The notes below the pieces were generated by a model. It ran no database searches. It was not told the origin of the DNA and saw nothing but the letters and a program-made list of their open reading frames with translations. Positions 1-10,419 of a DNA stretch of 64,000 nucleotides are shown here, in pieces. This stretch comes from Epiperipatus broadwayi. Lineage: Eukaryota; Onychophora; Udeonychophora; Euonychophora; Peripatidae. The number at the start of each line of letters is the position of its first letter. Position 1 is the first letter of the stretch. A program made the position numbers and the translations under genes. Location of the stretch: contig JAQFVV010000064.1 of the NCBI GenBank assembly GCA_028023455.1, positions 124,001-188,000 of the forward strand, written 5' to 3'.

Positions 1-460
1 TGAAAACTACATTGAAAGGAACTATAGATTGTATGAGTAAAAAAAAAGGTTAGATGAATCTTAATAAGAAAAAGAGTTGTAAATATGTGAAAAGTGAAAT
101 AAGAAAGAGAAAGAACTCGATAATTTGGCTTGATTTGTGTAATGAGTATTTGGAAGGCAATGTTAAATAAATTATTTACGTAATAATAATAATAACAACA
201 ACAGCACAGTTAATTACTTGGCAAACTATAACTTCTTATACAACTGGCTCTCCCTCTATAAAAAAATAATCGCAATTTCTAATTTTATATTTTACAAAAA
301 AAAAAACCCCAGTATTTTGTCATTTGATTAAAATACTATGCATATATAATTAGAGTTGGAGATTATATATTTTTTCTTTGTAACTTTAGTTTTATAGGTT
401 TCCATTTTTTCTTAATATTTCTCAATTTTTCCCTGTAATTTATTTATTTTATATTTTTAG

Positions 461-587
461 CAAAAATATGGCAATAATAAAATCGTTCCCCGCTGAACCT
501 TTTAAGGGATATGCTTATGTAGAACACGATACATCATGGTATCCTGGGTTGGAGAGTACTTCCGCAACTTATGAAGATATTAAATAA
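461..587 (+). CDS. Putative terminal exon with tyrosine tail motif (copy a)
   Basis: A T-rich tract ending in ttttatatttttag forms a good 3' splice site. It is followed by one spare base and an open frame of 41 codons ending in TAA at 585-587, with AATAAA-type signals just after. The peptide ends LESTSATYEDIK, a short polar tail with a YxxI-like motif. A second exon of the same phase and the same 41-codon length lies at 10079-10205 and ends LDSSTVSYELYNLKS. The shared L-[E/D]-S-[S/T]-[S/T]-[A/V]-[S/T]-Y-E pattern suggests the two are paralogous cytoplasmic tails. No upstream exon of this gene is visible in the window. Function is inferred only: a membrane-receptor tail fits the Ig-type exons further along. 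Chance similarity of two short frames remains possible. Confidence 0.4.
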
Positions 588-1130
588 AATGCTATGTAAA
601 CTTTTGTAATATTTTTTTATTATAAATCATTAAATTTTTATATGATAAATTGAAATAGATGTTATTACTTAAAAGATTACGTGAAGTTTTTAAAAATTGT
701 TTTTTTTTTATAGAAGTGCCTAAAAAAAATTAATGTTAATATTAATTAAGACAAATGTATACAAAATTTTCACACACATTTTAAATCACAATGGAATTGT
801 ACAGCTAATGAATGAAATCGTGCCTATGTTAATAGACAATGCTATTTCCATATTTAGGGTATCAATATGGACTGATAGCATGAGAAGTTGAAGATAAATG
901 TATTTTATATTAATCTAAGGCTTGAATATTATAAGGGGGGAAAATAAAGCAATAATAGTAAAAAGAACACAGAGAAAAACTAGAAAAGATGATATATATA
1001 TTGGTTACAATACTCAGCCTTTGCAGAACTACCAAAATATTTGGCATTTTATTTGTGTAGGAACAAAACCTTGTCTTTGATAGTCCAATATTAAACCTTT
1101 CAGCTAATAGAGGATACGTTTAGTAGGATA
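588..1130. other. AT-rich stretch, nothing recognised
   Basis: This is downstream or 3' UTR-like sequence after the exon at 461-587, with homopolymer runs and no open frame, TIR or RNA feature that I can support. Confidence 0.5.
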
Positions 1131-1420
1131 CTTCTTTATCATTATCATTACCTTCCATCATTATTAATCCACTACAAGATGGTTTTGACAAGTTTAATTT
1201 AATTTCTCTGATCATAACCTCTCTTCTCTATATCACATCACAAATTTACTTCTTTCATCCATTAATTTCTTGTGGTCTTGTTTTATTACCTCTTTTATAA
1301 TTTCTTGGAACCCATCTTAGAACTTACATTGTTCATTTACTATAATCCTTTCTAATAATATTTCCATTACCAAATCCATTTCAATTTCTTAATTCTTTCA
1401 ATGGTATCAATATACCTGTT
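1131..1420 (-). mobile_element. RTE-type LINE, decayed 3' end
   Basis: Read on the minus strand, the segment carries a degraded version of the RTE ORF2 C-terminal tail (a W-V-P...K-R...R-P pattern followed by a Q/P-x-x-SGL ending). It closes with a 3' end of the type tgtagtggattaataatgatgg followed by TGATAA-like repeats. The same ending, better preserved, is present on the plus strand at 51130-51400 (ctgcagtggattgataatgg, then TGATGA repeats). The coding part has several stops, so this is a dead 5'-truncated copy. Confidence 0.5.
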
Positions 1421-1614
1421 TGTTCTTTCTCTCACACATTCTGCTTTTGATTTTTTTTTTTATTATCATCATATCTTTGTTTGCTCCTCTGGCAAATCTC
1501 AGAGTTTCAGATACATTCCATTTCAAATGTGTAGGCATATTCATCTTTAACATATTTCTAGAAAAAGCACCTTATTTAAGTTTTTCTATTATTATAACTT
1601 TATCTTTCTTATTG

Positions 1615-1735
1615 CATTGCCAAATCAATATAATATTAATACCATCCTTGTTCTTTATTTTTACAATGCTTTTTACAACTCGCTATTGTCAGTTTAGATT
1701 GTCCCAGCAATCTTCTTCAGAATTATAACACAAAT
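1615..1735 (-). repeat. Dispersed repeat with CTGAAGA-stem-AAAC hairpin
   Basis: Read on the minus strand this matches about 120 bases at 7270-7390 on the plus strand, including the hairpin ctgaagaagattgctggg, then a complementary arm, then AAAC. It is an older copy: the GAAAC of the other copy is TAAAC here. The plus-strand open frame over 1420-1728 is a by-product of the T-rich repeat and has no recognisable domain. Confidence 0.5.
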
Positions 1736-1781
1736 ATACAATATATATATATTTCGTAACTTGCTTTTAAGCTTGCATTTA

Positions 1782-1982
1782 ATGATCACTAGATGGAGCT
1801 TACCAATAGCTCCAAGCTTTATTTTTATAAGTCCTAGTGCTCCACTGAGGTGAGCCACAAGCTCGAAAACAATTGGTCTGGAGATAGGGACTTTCCGATA
1901 GAGATTTTGAATTCTTTCTCTTTCGGCACTTATAAAAATAAGGCTTGATTAGAGCTATTGGTAAGCTCCATCTAGTGATCAT
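1782..1982. mobile_element. 200-bp inverted-repeat element (MITE-like)
   Basis: The ends are inverted repeats of about 30 bases: atgatcactagatggagctt begins both ends when each is read inward, continuing to accaatagctc, and the similarity extends into an ATTTTTATAAGT block. The interior is short and encodes no protein. A hammerhead-ribozyme-like fold sits in the middle (1840-1883). I see no clear target-site duplication. It could be a MITE or a small non-autonomous element derived from a Penelope-type retroelement. Confidence 0.7.
1840..1883 (+). ncRNA. Hammerhead ribozyme-like motif 1
   Basis: All pieces of a type I hammerhead are present in order: stem I 5' strand CTCCA; core CTGAGGT (consensus CUGANGA, one mismatch at the last A); stem II GAGC-CACAA-GCTC, perfectly paired; GAAA; a self-complementary stem III region around ACAATTGGT; cleavage-site type GTC; stem I 3' strand TGGAG, fully complementary to CTCCA. 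The near-palindromic stem III would suit a dimeric form as in Penelope-like elements. The core mismatch means activity is uncertain. Confidence 0.5.
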
Positions 1983-2390
1983 ATATATTCTAACCTAATA
2001 AAGATAATAGAATAGGATTCGTAATTAATCTTTAATCCCTCCGGAAAACTATACCCTTCCGACTACACTTCGGTATAGTCCGGGTAATAAACTTTACTCT
2101 ACTTAATAATAGCTCGACGTTAGGTTAGTTCTATAATAATTCAGCTACAGCGATATGCAGTTCAGACAGAGATAGAATTTTTAAAAAAAATATCATTAAT
2201 AAAATAAATTTAAAAAAAAAAAAATTATTAATAAACTACCATTCTTTCTCTGTCCAAAACACATTCTCTGGGCTGTAAGTACGTGCACTGTTCGACAATG
2301 ATGATGATGATTTTTCATGTCATTGTTAGTATTACTGACTAAAACAAAATATTCATTAATTTGCCAATATGATCTCAATATTTTTGGTTC
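1983..2390. other. Non-coding stretch with GC-rich hairpin at 2041-2083
   Basis: ccggaaaactatacc (2041-2055) pairs with ggtatagtccgg (2072-2083) around a 16-base loop, leaving three A bases unpaired. It stands out because the surroundings are poor in G and C. There is no tRNA box or coding frame. The rest of the stretch is AT-rich and featureless. Confidence 0.35.
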
Positions 2391-2759
2391 TTATACAATT
2401 AGATGTTTCAATCTCTTAAGCCATGCCACGCCTGTAATATTGATCTGTATTTGATCAGTTATTAATTTAAGAGCACTTATAATAATGACACTAATCTCAG
2501 GGTTCTCTGTTATATTTAATAAAATTGCTCGGCAGTATTGTGTTGTCGCATGTGACTGACATTCTGGTCGGCTATAGGAAACATTTACCTTATTTAAATT
2601 CCAGGTCTGCATCCACACATTAACTATTATAATATTTAATGAGATGATAACCATATTCAATAACAACGCATAATTTTGAATAATAAAGCCTTTTAAATCC
2701 AGAATCTCAGTCGGAATGATGAAAAGACAAGGGTGCTTTTGTGTCCTTCCATTATCCAT
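2391..2759 (-). CDS. Possible first exon of a secreted or membrane protein
   Basis: The frame is 122 codons long on the minus strand. From an internal Met at codon 36 (about 2654) the peptide begins MVIISLNIIIVNVWMQTW, a plausible signal peptide. It is followed by a short domain with two Cys (codons 67 and 76) and three N-glycosylation sequons (NVS at 59, NIT at 82, NIT at 107). That combination is unusual for random AT-rich frames and fits an extracellular segment. The peptide matches no family I recognise, and no clear GT donor follows. It may belong to the same receptor family as the Ig-type exons at 38.7 and 42.9 kb, but no sequence identity supports that. It could also be a chance frame. 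Confidence 0.3.
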   Translation of the reverse strand: MDNGRTQKHPCLFIIPTEILDLKGFIIQNYALLLNMVIISLNIIIVNVWMQTWNLNKVNVSYSRPECQSHATTQYCRAILLNITENPEISVIIISALKLITDQIQINITGVAWLKRLKHLIV

Positions 2760-5550
2760 GACAACACAATAATTTAACTAAGATTTATTACTTAGACACT
2801 TCCTTAAATGGGTATTCAACAATGTGCAACCAAAGATAGTAGTTTGGGAATAAAGTGATTTTACACACATATAAAATAAAATAAAATGTCTTGGTCTGAA
2901 GTTTTCAATTCCATAAATAATTTTTATTAAATTAAAATATAATGAAATGTTTTGATCTGCTTATAATTGTCTATCTGGTGTTTTGGATTTAAGATTTCAT
3001 AAATGATTTTGGACTCAAGAAAGTATTGCAAGTCTTATGCCAATACACTTTTATTTAGCACATAAGAAAAATGACTCAAAACAACTTGTAACAAAACGAT
3101 AATTTATTATTAAATTATAACAAAATTCTAATTTTTTATTATGGTTTAACAAAAATATCTTTTATGATTAACATAATAAACAAACATATACAATTTATTC
3201 GATCCCATATGGATAAAACAAAATATAACTAATATTAATTCGTCTATACTTTTAGACTTGGATTCGAACTACTTCTTCATCTTCTTTTTACATTTATGTA
3301 AAATTGAATATAACAAAATAAATAGTATTATCGATACATCAACTCATTCGTTTAGTGTATCTTATATGAACGGTTACTTAAATTTATTGACTAACGATCT
3401 GTTTTAAAACAAAAATAATCTGATTCTAGGCAATGCGTACAAACGATTTTTATTATCATATCTTTAATTAAATGATAGTTTTTTATTTAGATAACTTATT
3501 ATAATTTATGGGTTACGTATCAGAAGTTACACTTATTATTTTAATGTTTACCTTAATAACAACTGAAGTTCGTTATACACTGTTTTTCTCAGTATAAGTT
3601 ATATTGTGAGTGCTACTTAATCATTAACCTGAATTAAACTTAGTATTTGAATCCTCTATTGGCAAATGAAAATTTTTAATCACGCAATTTTAAAACTTAC
3701 TCTCTCCATTGACTTACGTGTGGATTACCAGCACTATTCCGTCGCACAATTCAGACATTGATCATATATACTAGCACGCTATTAATACTAAATGGAGCTT
3801 GAGGAATTAACCTCCAATATACCCGTTATCTTGCCATAACTTTCTAAACAAACACCTTCCGTGGTGGAATTATCTCTATCTTCTCATGAGGAATAAGGAA
3901 TAACACCGAAGGGCTGTAGAGTTAACTACTATATTAAAATATTTTGGTGGGTCCTTGCCTCTTAATTGGGCATAATAGGAGCACACACCAAATATAATCC
4001 TCTCCTGGGATTTTAACGAATGAAATACACTAAATACTATATAAAGTACTGATCGTCCTAACTATGAGAAGCGATCACTTGGGTTATAAACATACCCGAA
4101 TACTAGATTTATCTATTCCCCTCATGGAAAATAAAGCTTTTGGGGAGATTATTTTCTATCCCACAAAATAGATACATTACAATTATTACTTAGGCGCATA
4201 TTAAGCCTATACCGATGCTATATCGGGGCAAGACAAGCAAATACACTAATTACACTAAATTTATGTTCCGGGGTATACTTAGATCAGCGTCTGATATCAA
4301 TGGATATTACAGAATACAATAATAATTTTCACTTTTGCCAAAGAAACATTCAACAAATAATAGGAAGTATAGTATTTTGAACTAAACCAAGTGAATGCGT
4401 TAATAAAAAAAATAATTGGGAATAAGTTCCTTAATTAACATAGTATAAATTTGTTTCATACTTTAAATAAGTAATATTTTGTATAGCACTTCTCTTTAAT
4501 TACTTCTGATAATTTTAACTAGATATTTTACCTATTAAGTATCTAAATTTTTTCTCTTCCACGCATCTAACATCTAAATTGATCCTCATAATTGCATATC
4601 ATAAGTAAACACATTTTATATAAAAAAAAATATTTTTTTCATGTCAAATATAAATTTAACCTAGAATAATTACATAAAAACATACCTTTATGATTATAAG
4701 GTCATTTAAATATTGCTTGAATATATAGCCTTTAACCTGCTGATATAAAAAAAAATACACATAATTTTACAAATTAGTAAAAAAAAAATCATTACTTAAC
4801 AAGTGCTTATAATATCACTAAAAAAAATGTTTCCGTTGGGCACTTTATCCAGATGAAGAACTTGATCCATTCGTAGTTCACGAAGCAACTTTAAACAAGA
4901 AACACAGTTTATTATTTCATTTATAAAAAGTTGCCTCCATTCTGGTGCACTTAATAGTAGGCAAAGAAACACATAGCAGCGTGGATTTTAATTCTTCCTT
5001 GAATTAACTGCTATAATTTTGGGATCCAAGAAAACAATACATATTCTAACGTAGACGAATATTTTATTCTAAACGATAACACACATATATACAATTCTTT
5101 TCTTTTTACTATTGGCGATACGTATCATTTTTAGCTAGCTGGCTTATGAATAAAAGAATGCGCGAATTTTCCAAAATATTCTTATAATAAAGACTGCAGC
5201 TGACTTACGTGGATATAAAGTTTTAATGACTCCAATTCATGTATAATATAACATTATTTTATGGTTATAATTAAGTCACTAATGTTTATAGTTTTTATTC
5301 CTACTCTAGGAATTGTAATTTTTCTTTAATAATGAATTCTCCGTAAATGCACACATACAAATTTTTCGATATTTGCCTTGAGAAAATTTATATTTCTTTT
5401 TAAAAAATATGCAGGTGCATAAGTAAATATCGTTTATTATTTATATTATTTCTAGATAATTTTCAGTGAAGAAAACATATTTTAACGTGGGGAACTTGCA
5501 TTATTTTCTAAAGCAGACAATTTCTGTTAGAAAGAGCGCGAACTTTTTGG
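2760..5550. other. Long AT-rich stretch, nothing recognised
   Basis: I find no coding region, repeat with clear ends or RNA gene here. The part from about 3700 to 4320 is less AT-rich and less repetitive than its surroundings. It could be a decayed element, but I see no terminal repeats or domain in it. Confidence 0.4.
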
Positions 5551-5754
5551 TTAACTTTCCTTGGCTTTTATAATATGTCTTTTAATTCTAGTTTTTCTTT
5601 TATACCACGAAGAGATTATTAAATAAGGCAAAGTTAACAAATAATTGATTATTTCTTGGAAATTACTTATATTGCTTAGTTTAACGATAATGACATTTTC
5701 CGTGATTGCTGTAGTCAATACGTTCACTTTGCACTTTAGCCGAAGATAGAACAT
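5551..5754 (-). CDS. Weak candidate transmembrane exon
   Basis: A 67-codon minus-strand frame contains an NIS sequon, a hydrophobic stretch (IINYLLTLPYLIISSWY) and then a basic cluster (KRKTRIKR), the order expected for extracellular, membrane and cytoplasmic parts. There is no homology, no convincing splice sites, and the base composition is the same as the background, so this is only a lead. Confidence 0.15.
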   Translation of the reverse strand: MFYLRLKCKVNVLTTAITENVIIVKLSNISNFQEIINYLLTLPYLIISSWYKRKTRIKRHIIKAKES

Positions 5755-6527
5755 TTTTGAGTATAAAAAGCTTTATAATAGGTAGATAGCAACAGACGCT
5801 TATGGATGTCTTATCAAAATATTTTAGCTAGACATGATATTGTTAAAATGTTACTTGAATTATATTTATTTCTGCAATAAAAAATATAAAAATTTGTTAC
5901 CGAATTTCAGCACTGCTTCCTCTTGTAAAACTTATGTCAGACTAGATTTTTTTTTCTACAAAATTTCGCGGTCTTCTTTTAGCGACCTCTGACAGAAAAA
6001 TAATTATTTAATTATACATAAACAAAGGAAAGGAAAAAAAAACTTATTACAGTTATATATTTCCATATGATTTAAATGGATTACAAAATAATTTGACAAC
6101 TAATGAAAAATAATAAATATCTTTAACTAATAATGCTTATTAGTGCTGTATAATTCTGTATACATTATTATCTAAATAATTTAAAAAAAATTATCAGAAG
6201 TTATTGTGCTTTATGATAAGACACTCATCCACTTTCCCCTCTACCCATCCAAAATCAATTACTGTTTATGAGATGTGCTTTTATACTATATTAAAGTGCT
6301 CTTACGGTTAATATTTTAACTAAATTATTTATGTTCTTCTTCAAAATGACATTTGGATTACCAAATTTATTAGTTATTTGCTTAAAACACATTACAGTGA
6401 GTAAATAGCATACTTTATTAATCACTTAATATTATTATTATTTTACTTTTTATTTCTTAGAAAAGGATTGCATTGTTTTCCTGTGGAAATAATGCTAAAT
6501 AAACCAAGTGTCAATAACACTAGGTTA
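5755..6527. other. AT-rich stretch, nothing recognised
   Basis: There are only homopolymers and short TA/TAA tracts, with no open frame, TIR or RNA feature. Confidence 0.4.
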
Positions 6528-7230
6528 CAATATATATATATCTTCTATCTTATAATCATTATTTATATACCCACATATATACCTCTATATGATTATTACC
6601 CTTTTATATATTATACATTTTAATCTTTTTTATATTCTATATTTATCAATCGATACTTTCTATAACTATATATATATATATTATTTCATTTATTTTTTTA
6701 TTTTATTCTTATTAATTTTTTTAATATTTAACTCTAACATTATATATTCATATTTTTATATTTTACATTATTATTATTCATTATATTAACATTTAATATG
6801 TATAATTTTCTTTAATCTATAATATTATTTTTTAACATATTTTTTTTATAAGTAGAAGGTAAGTGTAAAAAATATGTTAAAAAATAATATTATAGGTTAA
6901 AGAAAATGATAACATATTGAATGTTAATATAATAAATAATAATAATGTAAAATATAAAATATGAATATATAATGTTAGAGTTAAATATTTAAAAAAATGA
7001 TATGAATAAAATAAAAAATAAATAAAATAAAATTAATATATATATATATGATTAGAGAAAATAAATAAAATAAAAATAATATATATATATATGATTATTG
7101 GAAGTATTGTTTGATAAATATAGAATACAAAAAAAATTAAAATGTATAATGTATAAAAAATTAATAATTATATAGAGAGGTATGTATGTGGGTATATAAA
7201 TAATGATTATAAGGTAGAATATATATATAA
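6528..7230. repeat. 0.7-kb palindrome (foldback repeat)
   Basis: Arms of about 310 and 350 bases are reverse complements. ataatcattatttatataccc at about 6553 recurs inverted at about 7193, and ctataatattattttttaac at about 6818 recurs inverted at about 6875. Only about 20 bases around aagtagaaggtaagtgt lie between the arms. The sequence is nearly all A and T with TA tracts. The 66-codon plus-strand frame over the left arm is a by-product of composition. The right arm leads directly into the hairpin repeat at 7270-7390. Confidence 0.75.
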
Positions 7231-7284
7231 TGTAAAATTATATGTTCATGTATATTTGTATTCATGCATTTGTATTGTGTTTGT

Positions 7285-7332
7285 TATAGTTCTGAAGAAG
7301 ATTGCTGGGGCAATCGAAACTGTCAATAGGGG
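7285..7332 (+). ncRNA. Hammerhead-like motif 2 (CTGAAGA, stem II, GAAAC)
   Basis: ctgaaga is followed by one A, then a perfect six-pair hairpin gattgc-tggg-gcaatc, then GAAAC and TGTC. This has the core order of a hammerhead (CUGANGA, stem II, GAAA, UC). The extra A before stem II and the weak stem I (only about three pairs, GTT with AAT) are departures. It lies in a dispersed repeat shared with 1615-1735. It may be a decayed ribozyme of a Penelope-type element. Confidence 0.35.
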
Positions 7333-7389
7333 GTTGTAAAAAAGCATTGTAAAAAGTAATAAGAACATAGATGGTATTAATATTATTTT

Positions 7390-8063
7390 TATATTATTAT
7401 TATTCCTTATAATATGTATATTAAGATGCGTGCAAAACAAAACCTAGCTTTTGATCACACAATATTATATCTTTTATCCAGTAGAAGATATTTTTTGGAA
7501 GAATACTATTTACTGTATGCATATTAAGTTATATAGGAAACAAAATTAATCTAGAAGGTTTTTATTATGTGAATGTTACATATCTTTCTTTAAAGCAGGT
7601 TGGATTCACTAGATTGCAGAAAACTATGACCTGATCAGCATTGATAGCTTGTCATTGTTCACCATCCTTTTAACATAATTTATTTTAGCATCTTAGTTTT
7701 ATAGCTTCATTAAAAATTGTCAGCCCCACTTTATTAAGACATATTTGTATGCACTTTTAAATGTGCTCTTATTTGTATTTGTTTAAAATAGTCTACACAA
7801 CTGATTTAATCATATCATATTCAGAACTTAAATCAGCAACAATTTTTATTTTGGAAATGATCTTTTCTCACTTCAATATTGATCGGTGTTTTGAGTTTAT
7901 TTATTTTTTGTTCATGATGTCAATAGACCGATCATGAATATGATGGTAAAGGCTCAAAAGTATATTCAGTGCAATAAATATTAAATTTTCTATTTTATCT
8001 ACGTATGAATATTTTTTCACATTAATATTTAGAATGGCAGAGTATAGAAATATAATTGCATAT
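7390..8063. other. Unique-looking AT-rich stretch
   Basis: No supportable feature. Short frames only. Confidence 0.4.
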
Positions 8064-8360
8064 TTGTATTGTTAAAATGAGTTTGCCTTGACAACAATTT
8101 GAAATTGTTGATTGTTATTGATATTGGGATAGTCTAACTGTTGACTGGTTTTTAATGAATGATATATATATATATTGTTAAAAGGTTGCCTTGACAACAG
8201 TTTGAAATTGTTGATTGTTATTGATATTGGGATTGTCTAACTGTTGACTGGTTTTTAATGAATGATATATATATATATTGTTAAAAGGTTGCCTTGACAA
8301 CAGTTTGAAATTGTTGATTGTTATTGATATTGGGATTGTCTAAGTGCTGAAAGTTTTTTA
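8064..8360. repeat. Tandem repeat, about 103-bp unit, nearly three copies
   Basis: The block beginning gccttgacaac starts at about 8084, 8188 and 8291, a period of 103-104 bases. Copies share ttgaaattgttgattgttat and end in a (TA)n run followed by ttgttaaaaggtt. Divergence between copies is only a few bases, so the expansion is fairly recent. There is no coding capacity. Confidence 0.85.
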
Positions 8361-9234
8361 ATGATATTGGTATATGTACAAAAAAAATTTTTAAAAAAGA
8401 AACTAGCAAAGAGAAATAAATTGCAGAAGAAAAACTAAATAATGTTGCAAAACATAATAAATATATTTAATTTTTTAGTCAAAGCTGAAATCTATTAAAA
8501 AGTTTTACTCACATTGATGTTAAGTCAGCCAGTATTAGTCATTGTAATATCTTTTATTTCGACCAATAGCATTCACTCATCATATTTTACTTTATGTTCA
8601 ATTCAGTTATTGTAGTTCAATGTCACTATTAATCAGCTTTCAAATTCTACATTTATGACCTATGGCTAAAGTTATTACAGTACACACAATTAGAAAAATA
8701 TTTTTAAAAAACATATATCATATTTCTACCATTAAAAATTTAATGATTTTATTTTTTTTATCACAAATTCAATTGAAAAATTTTTTAAATTAAAATTAAT
8801 AAGTTTTTAAATTCTCTGTTTATGATTTACAGCTAAAATTATTATACTTAGAAAAATATCTATTAAAAAAATATGTTCAATTTAAAAATTTAGAGAATTT
8901 ATTCTTAGCATTTTGATTTCTTTAATTGTTTTCTCACAAACTTATTTTGAAATTTTTACATTAAAATTAATCAGTTTTTAAATTCTAGGTTTATAATTCA
9001 TTGCCAAAATTATTACAGTATATGCATCTAGGAGAATTTTTTAAAAATACACATGATATCTTTATCATTAGAAATAGAATAAAATACACAAATCGATAAT
9101 AACATTATGTAATAAAGCTATCCATTGTAATGTTTTTACATGCATTTGAATTTGTTATATGCTTGAAAGTCTGTTCAAATTCTCAACAATTACATCTAAT
9201 TTCCAAGTATATTAAATTACATGTGTATTCTAAT
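8361..9234. other. AT-rich stretch with loose internal repeats
   Basis: Phrases such as aatcagttttcaaattct, a nearby form with aagtttttaaattctctg, and then atttatgac or attcattgcc occur three times between about 8630 and 9010. They look like degenerate copies of a unit of about 180 bases. Nothing is coding. Confidence 0.35.
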
Positions 9235-9490
9235 ATTACAGATTCAGCCTGTATCCTGCCCATCCATTTTCTGAGTATTTAAATGGATAAAGTCCTATAA
9301 ATGAGGGGTCAGAGTGACTTAAGGTCATCATGGGCATCACAATAATATTGGCATCAACAAAGGATTTGGACATTCCATCATCAGTTTTTCAATGGTATGG
9401 ATAACAAGAGTTGGAGAGTGGAGTAGATTGAAGCCTGTCCATTAACATTTGAAGATTTACTATCTTAATATAAACCAAGGACTGATTATA
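9235..9490 (+). repeat. Dispersed repeat family R1, copy 1
   Basis: The block with atgaggggtcagagtgactt, catgggcatcac and tttcaatggtatgga recurs at about 60755-61010 on the plus strand, and on the minus strand at about 60270-60480 (there as ctctgaccctcattt). It belongs to the same composite family as the tRNA-like pieces at 11.6 and 60.5-61.2 kb. It has no open frame. Confidence 0.6.
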
Positions 9491-10078
9491 TATATATATT
9501 GTAATGGTATATAAATATGCCGTTACATTAATTTAAAATAAAATCTTAAAGTTCGCAAATAAAAATAAAATCTATTAAAAAACAACTAAACGCTAAAATT
9601 AAAATGTTTGTTAAACATATAACGTATATATATTCGCACAGATGCCAAACTTTTTTTATAAATAAAAAAAAGGTATTTAAACGTATTTTTTTTATAAAAA
9701 AAGATTTAAATATAAAAATATTTTAATAAAGAAATAACGTAAGTAAAAATAAAAACAGGTATTAATTAATTCCTGTAATCTGTAAATGGAAATGATTGTT
9801 TATTAATTATCCAAAAGCTGTGTAATTAAAAAGTCAGATGAAAAATAGATAGGAGAAGAAAGAGATTTTAGCTTGACCAATGGAAGCAAATAAAGACCCG
9901 GACCATAACGAAAAAATGGAACAGTGACGTTTTTGTTCATGGAATCCATAGGAGGACTATAAAAAGAAAAATATTGAGTTCCAGTGAAGTTTCCAACTTG
10001 ATTTGGTGAGACGAATGATAAGACGCACTTGTCGTTCTCTCTCACTTATTTTAAAAAATGAAAAGACTGTGATACCAG
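9491..10078. other. Mixed AT-rich stretch before the second tail exon
   Basis: The word taatggtatataaatatgcc at about 9503 resembles taatggtataaatatgcc at about 37996, suggesting a shared element end. The minus-strand frame at 9803-10045 (80 codons) has no recognisable domain and lies where the intron of the downstream exon would be. Confidence 0.3.
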
Positions 10079-10205
10079 AATGGAACCAGCTAATGCTACC
10101 TCCAGAACATCAGAGTGGTATTCCAATCGAGACATCGTGGGAATTAAAAACAGGAACCTGGACTCTTCTACCGTGAGCTATGAACTTTACAATTTAAAAT
10201 CATAA
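10079..10205 (+). CDS. Putative terminal exon with tyrosine tail motif (copy b)
   Basis: A 3' splice site gtgataccag is followed by one spare base and a 41-codon frame ending in TAA at 10203-10205. Phase, length and final motif match the exon at 461-587. The peptide contains SEWYSNRDIVG and ends LDSSTVSYELYNLKS, with two tyrosines three residues apart (YELYNL), which resembles tails of receptors that signal through phosphotyrosine. Both copies also have a WY pair upstream of the motif. The strand agrees with copy a, as expected for tandem members of a gene family about 9.6 kb apart. I do not recognise the protein. An overlapping frame reading NQLMLPPEHQSGIP is the less likely alternative. Confidence 0.4.
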
Positions 10206-10419
10206 AATTAATTAAGAACTTTCATCAAGAGTTGACAAGTTTAATAAACAAGCTAACCTAAATTTTGAATGGACCCTTATCTGATTTTTGTAAGTTTCAA
10301 ATCAATTAATAATGTTTAATTTTATATGTTTGTGTTTGATAAAAAAAAATCATTTCCATTTATTATTTTATTTGTATTAATATTTATTGTTTAAATTTTA
10401 AATGAGGAAATTTAAGGTT

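Noticed and set aside
1420-1728. 102-codon plus-strand hydrophobic frame
   Set aside because: T-rich repeat sequence shared in inverted orientation with 7270-7390; no conserved protein signature.
6589-6789. 66-codon frame rich in Y, I and F
   Set aside because: Composition effect of the left arm of the AT palindrome.
8064-8360. CRISPR-like spaced repeats
   Set aside because: The whole 103-bp unit repeats, including the would-be spacers; this is an ordinary tandem repeat in animal DNA.
9803-10045. 80-codon minus-strand frame with one NFT and one NVT sequon
   Set aside because: No signal peptide, no domain and no usable splice sites. The tail exon on the other strand fits better.
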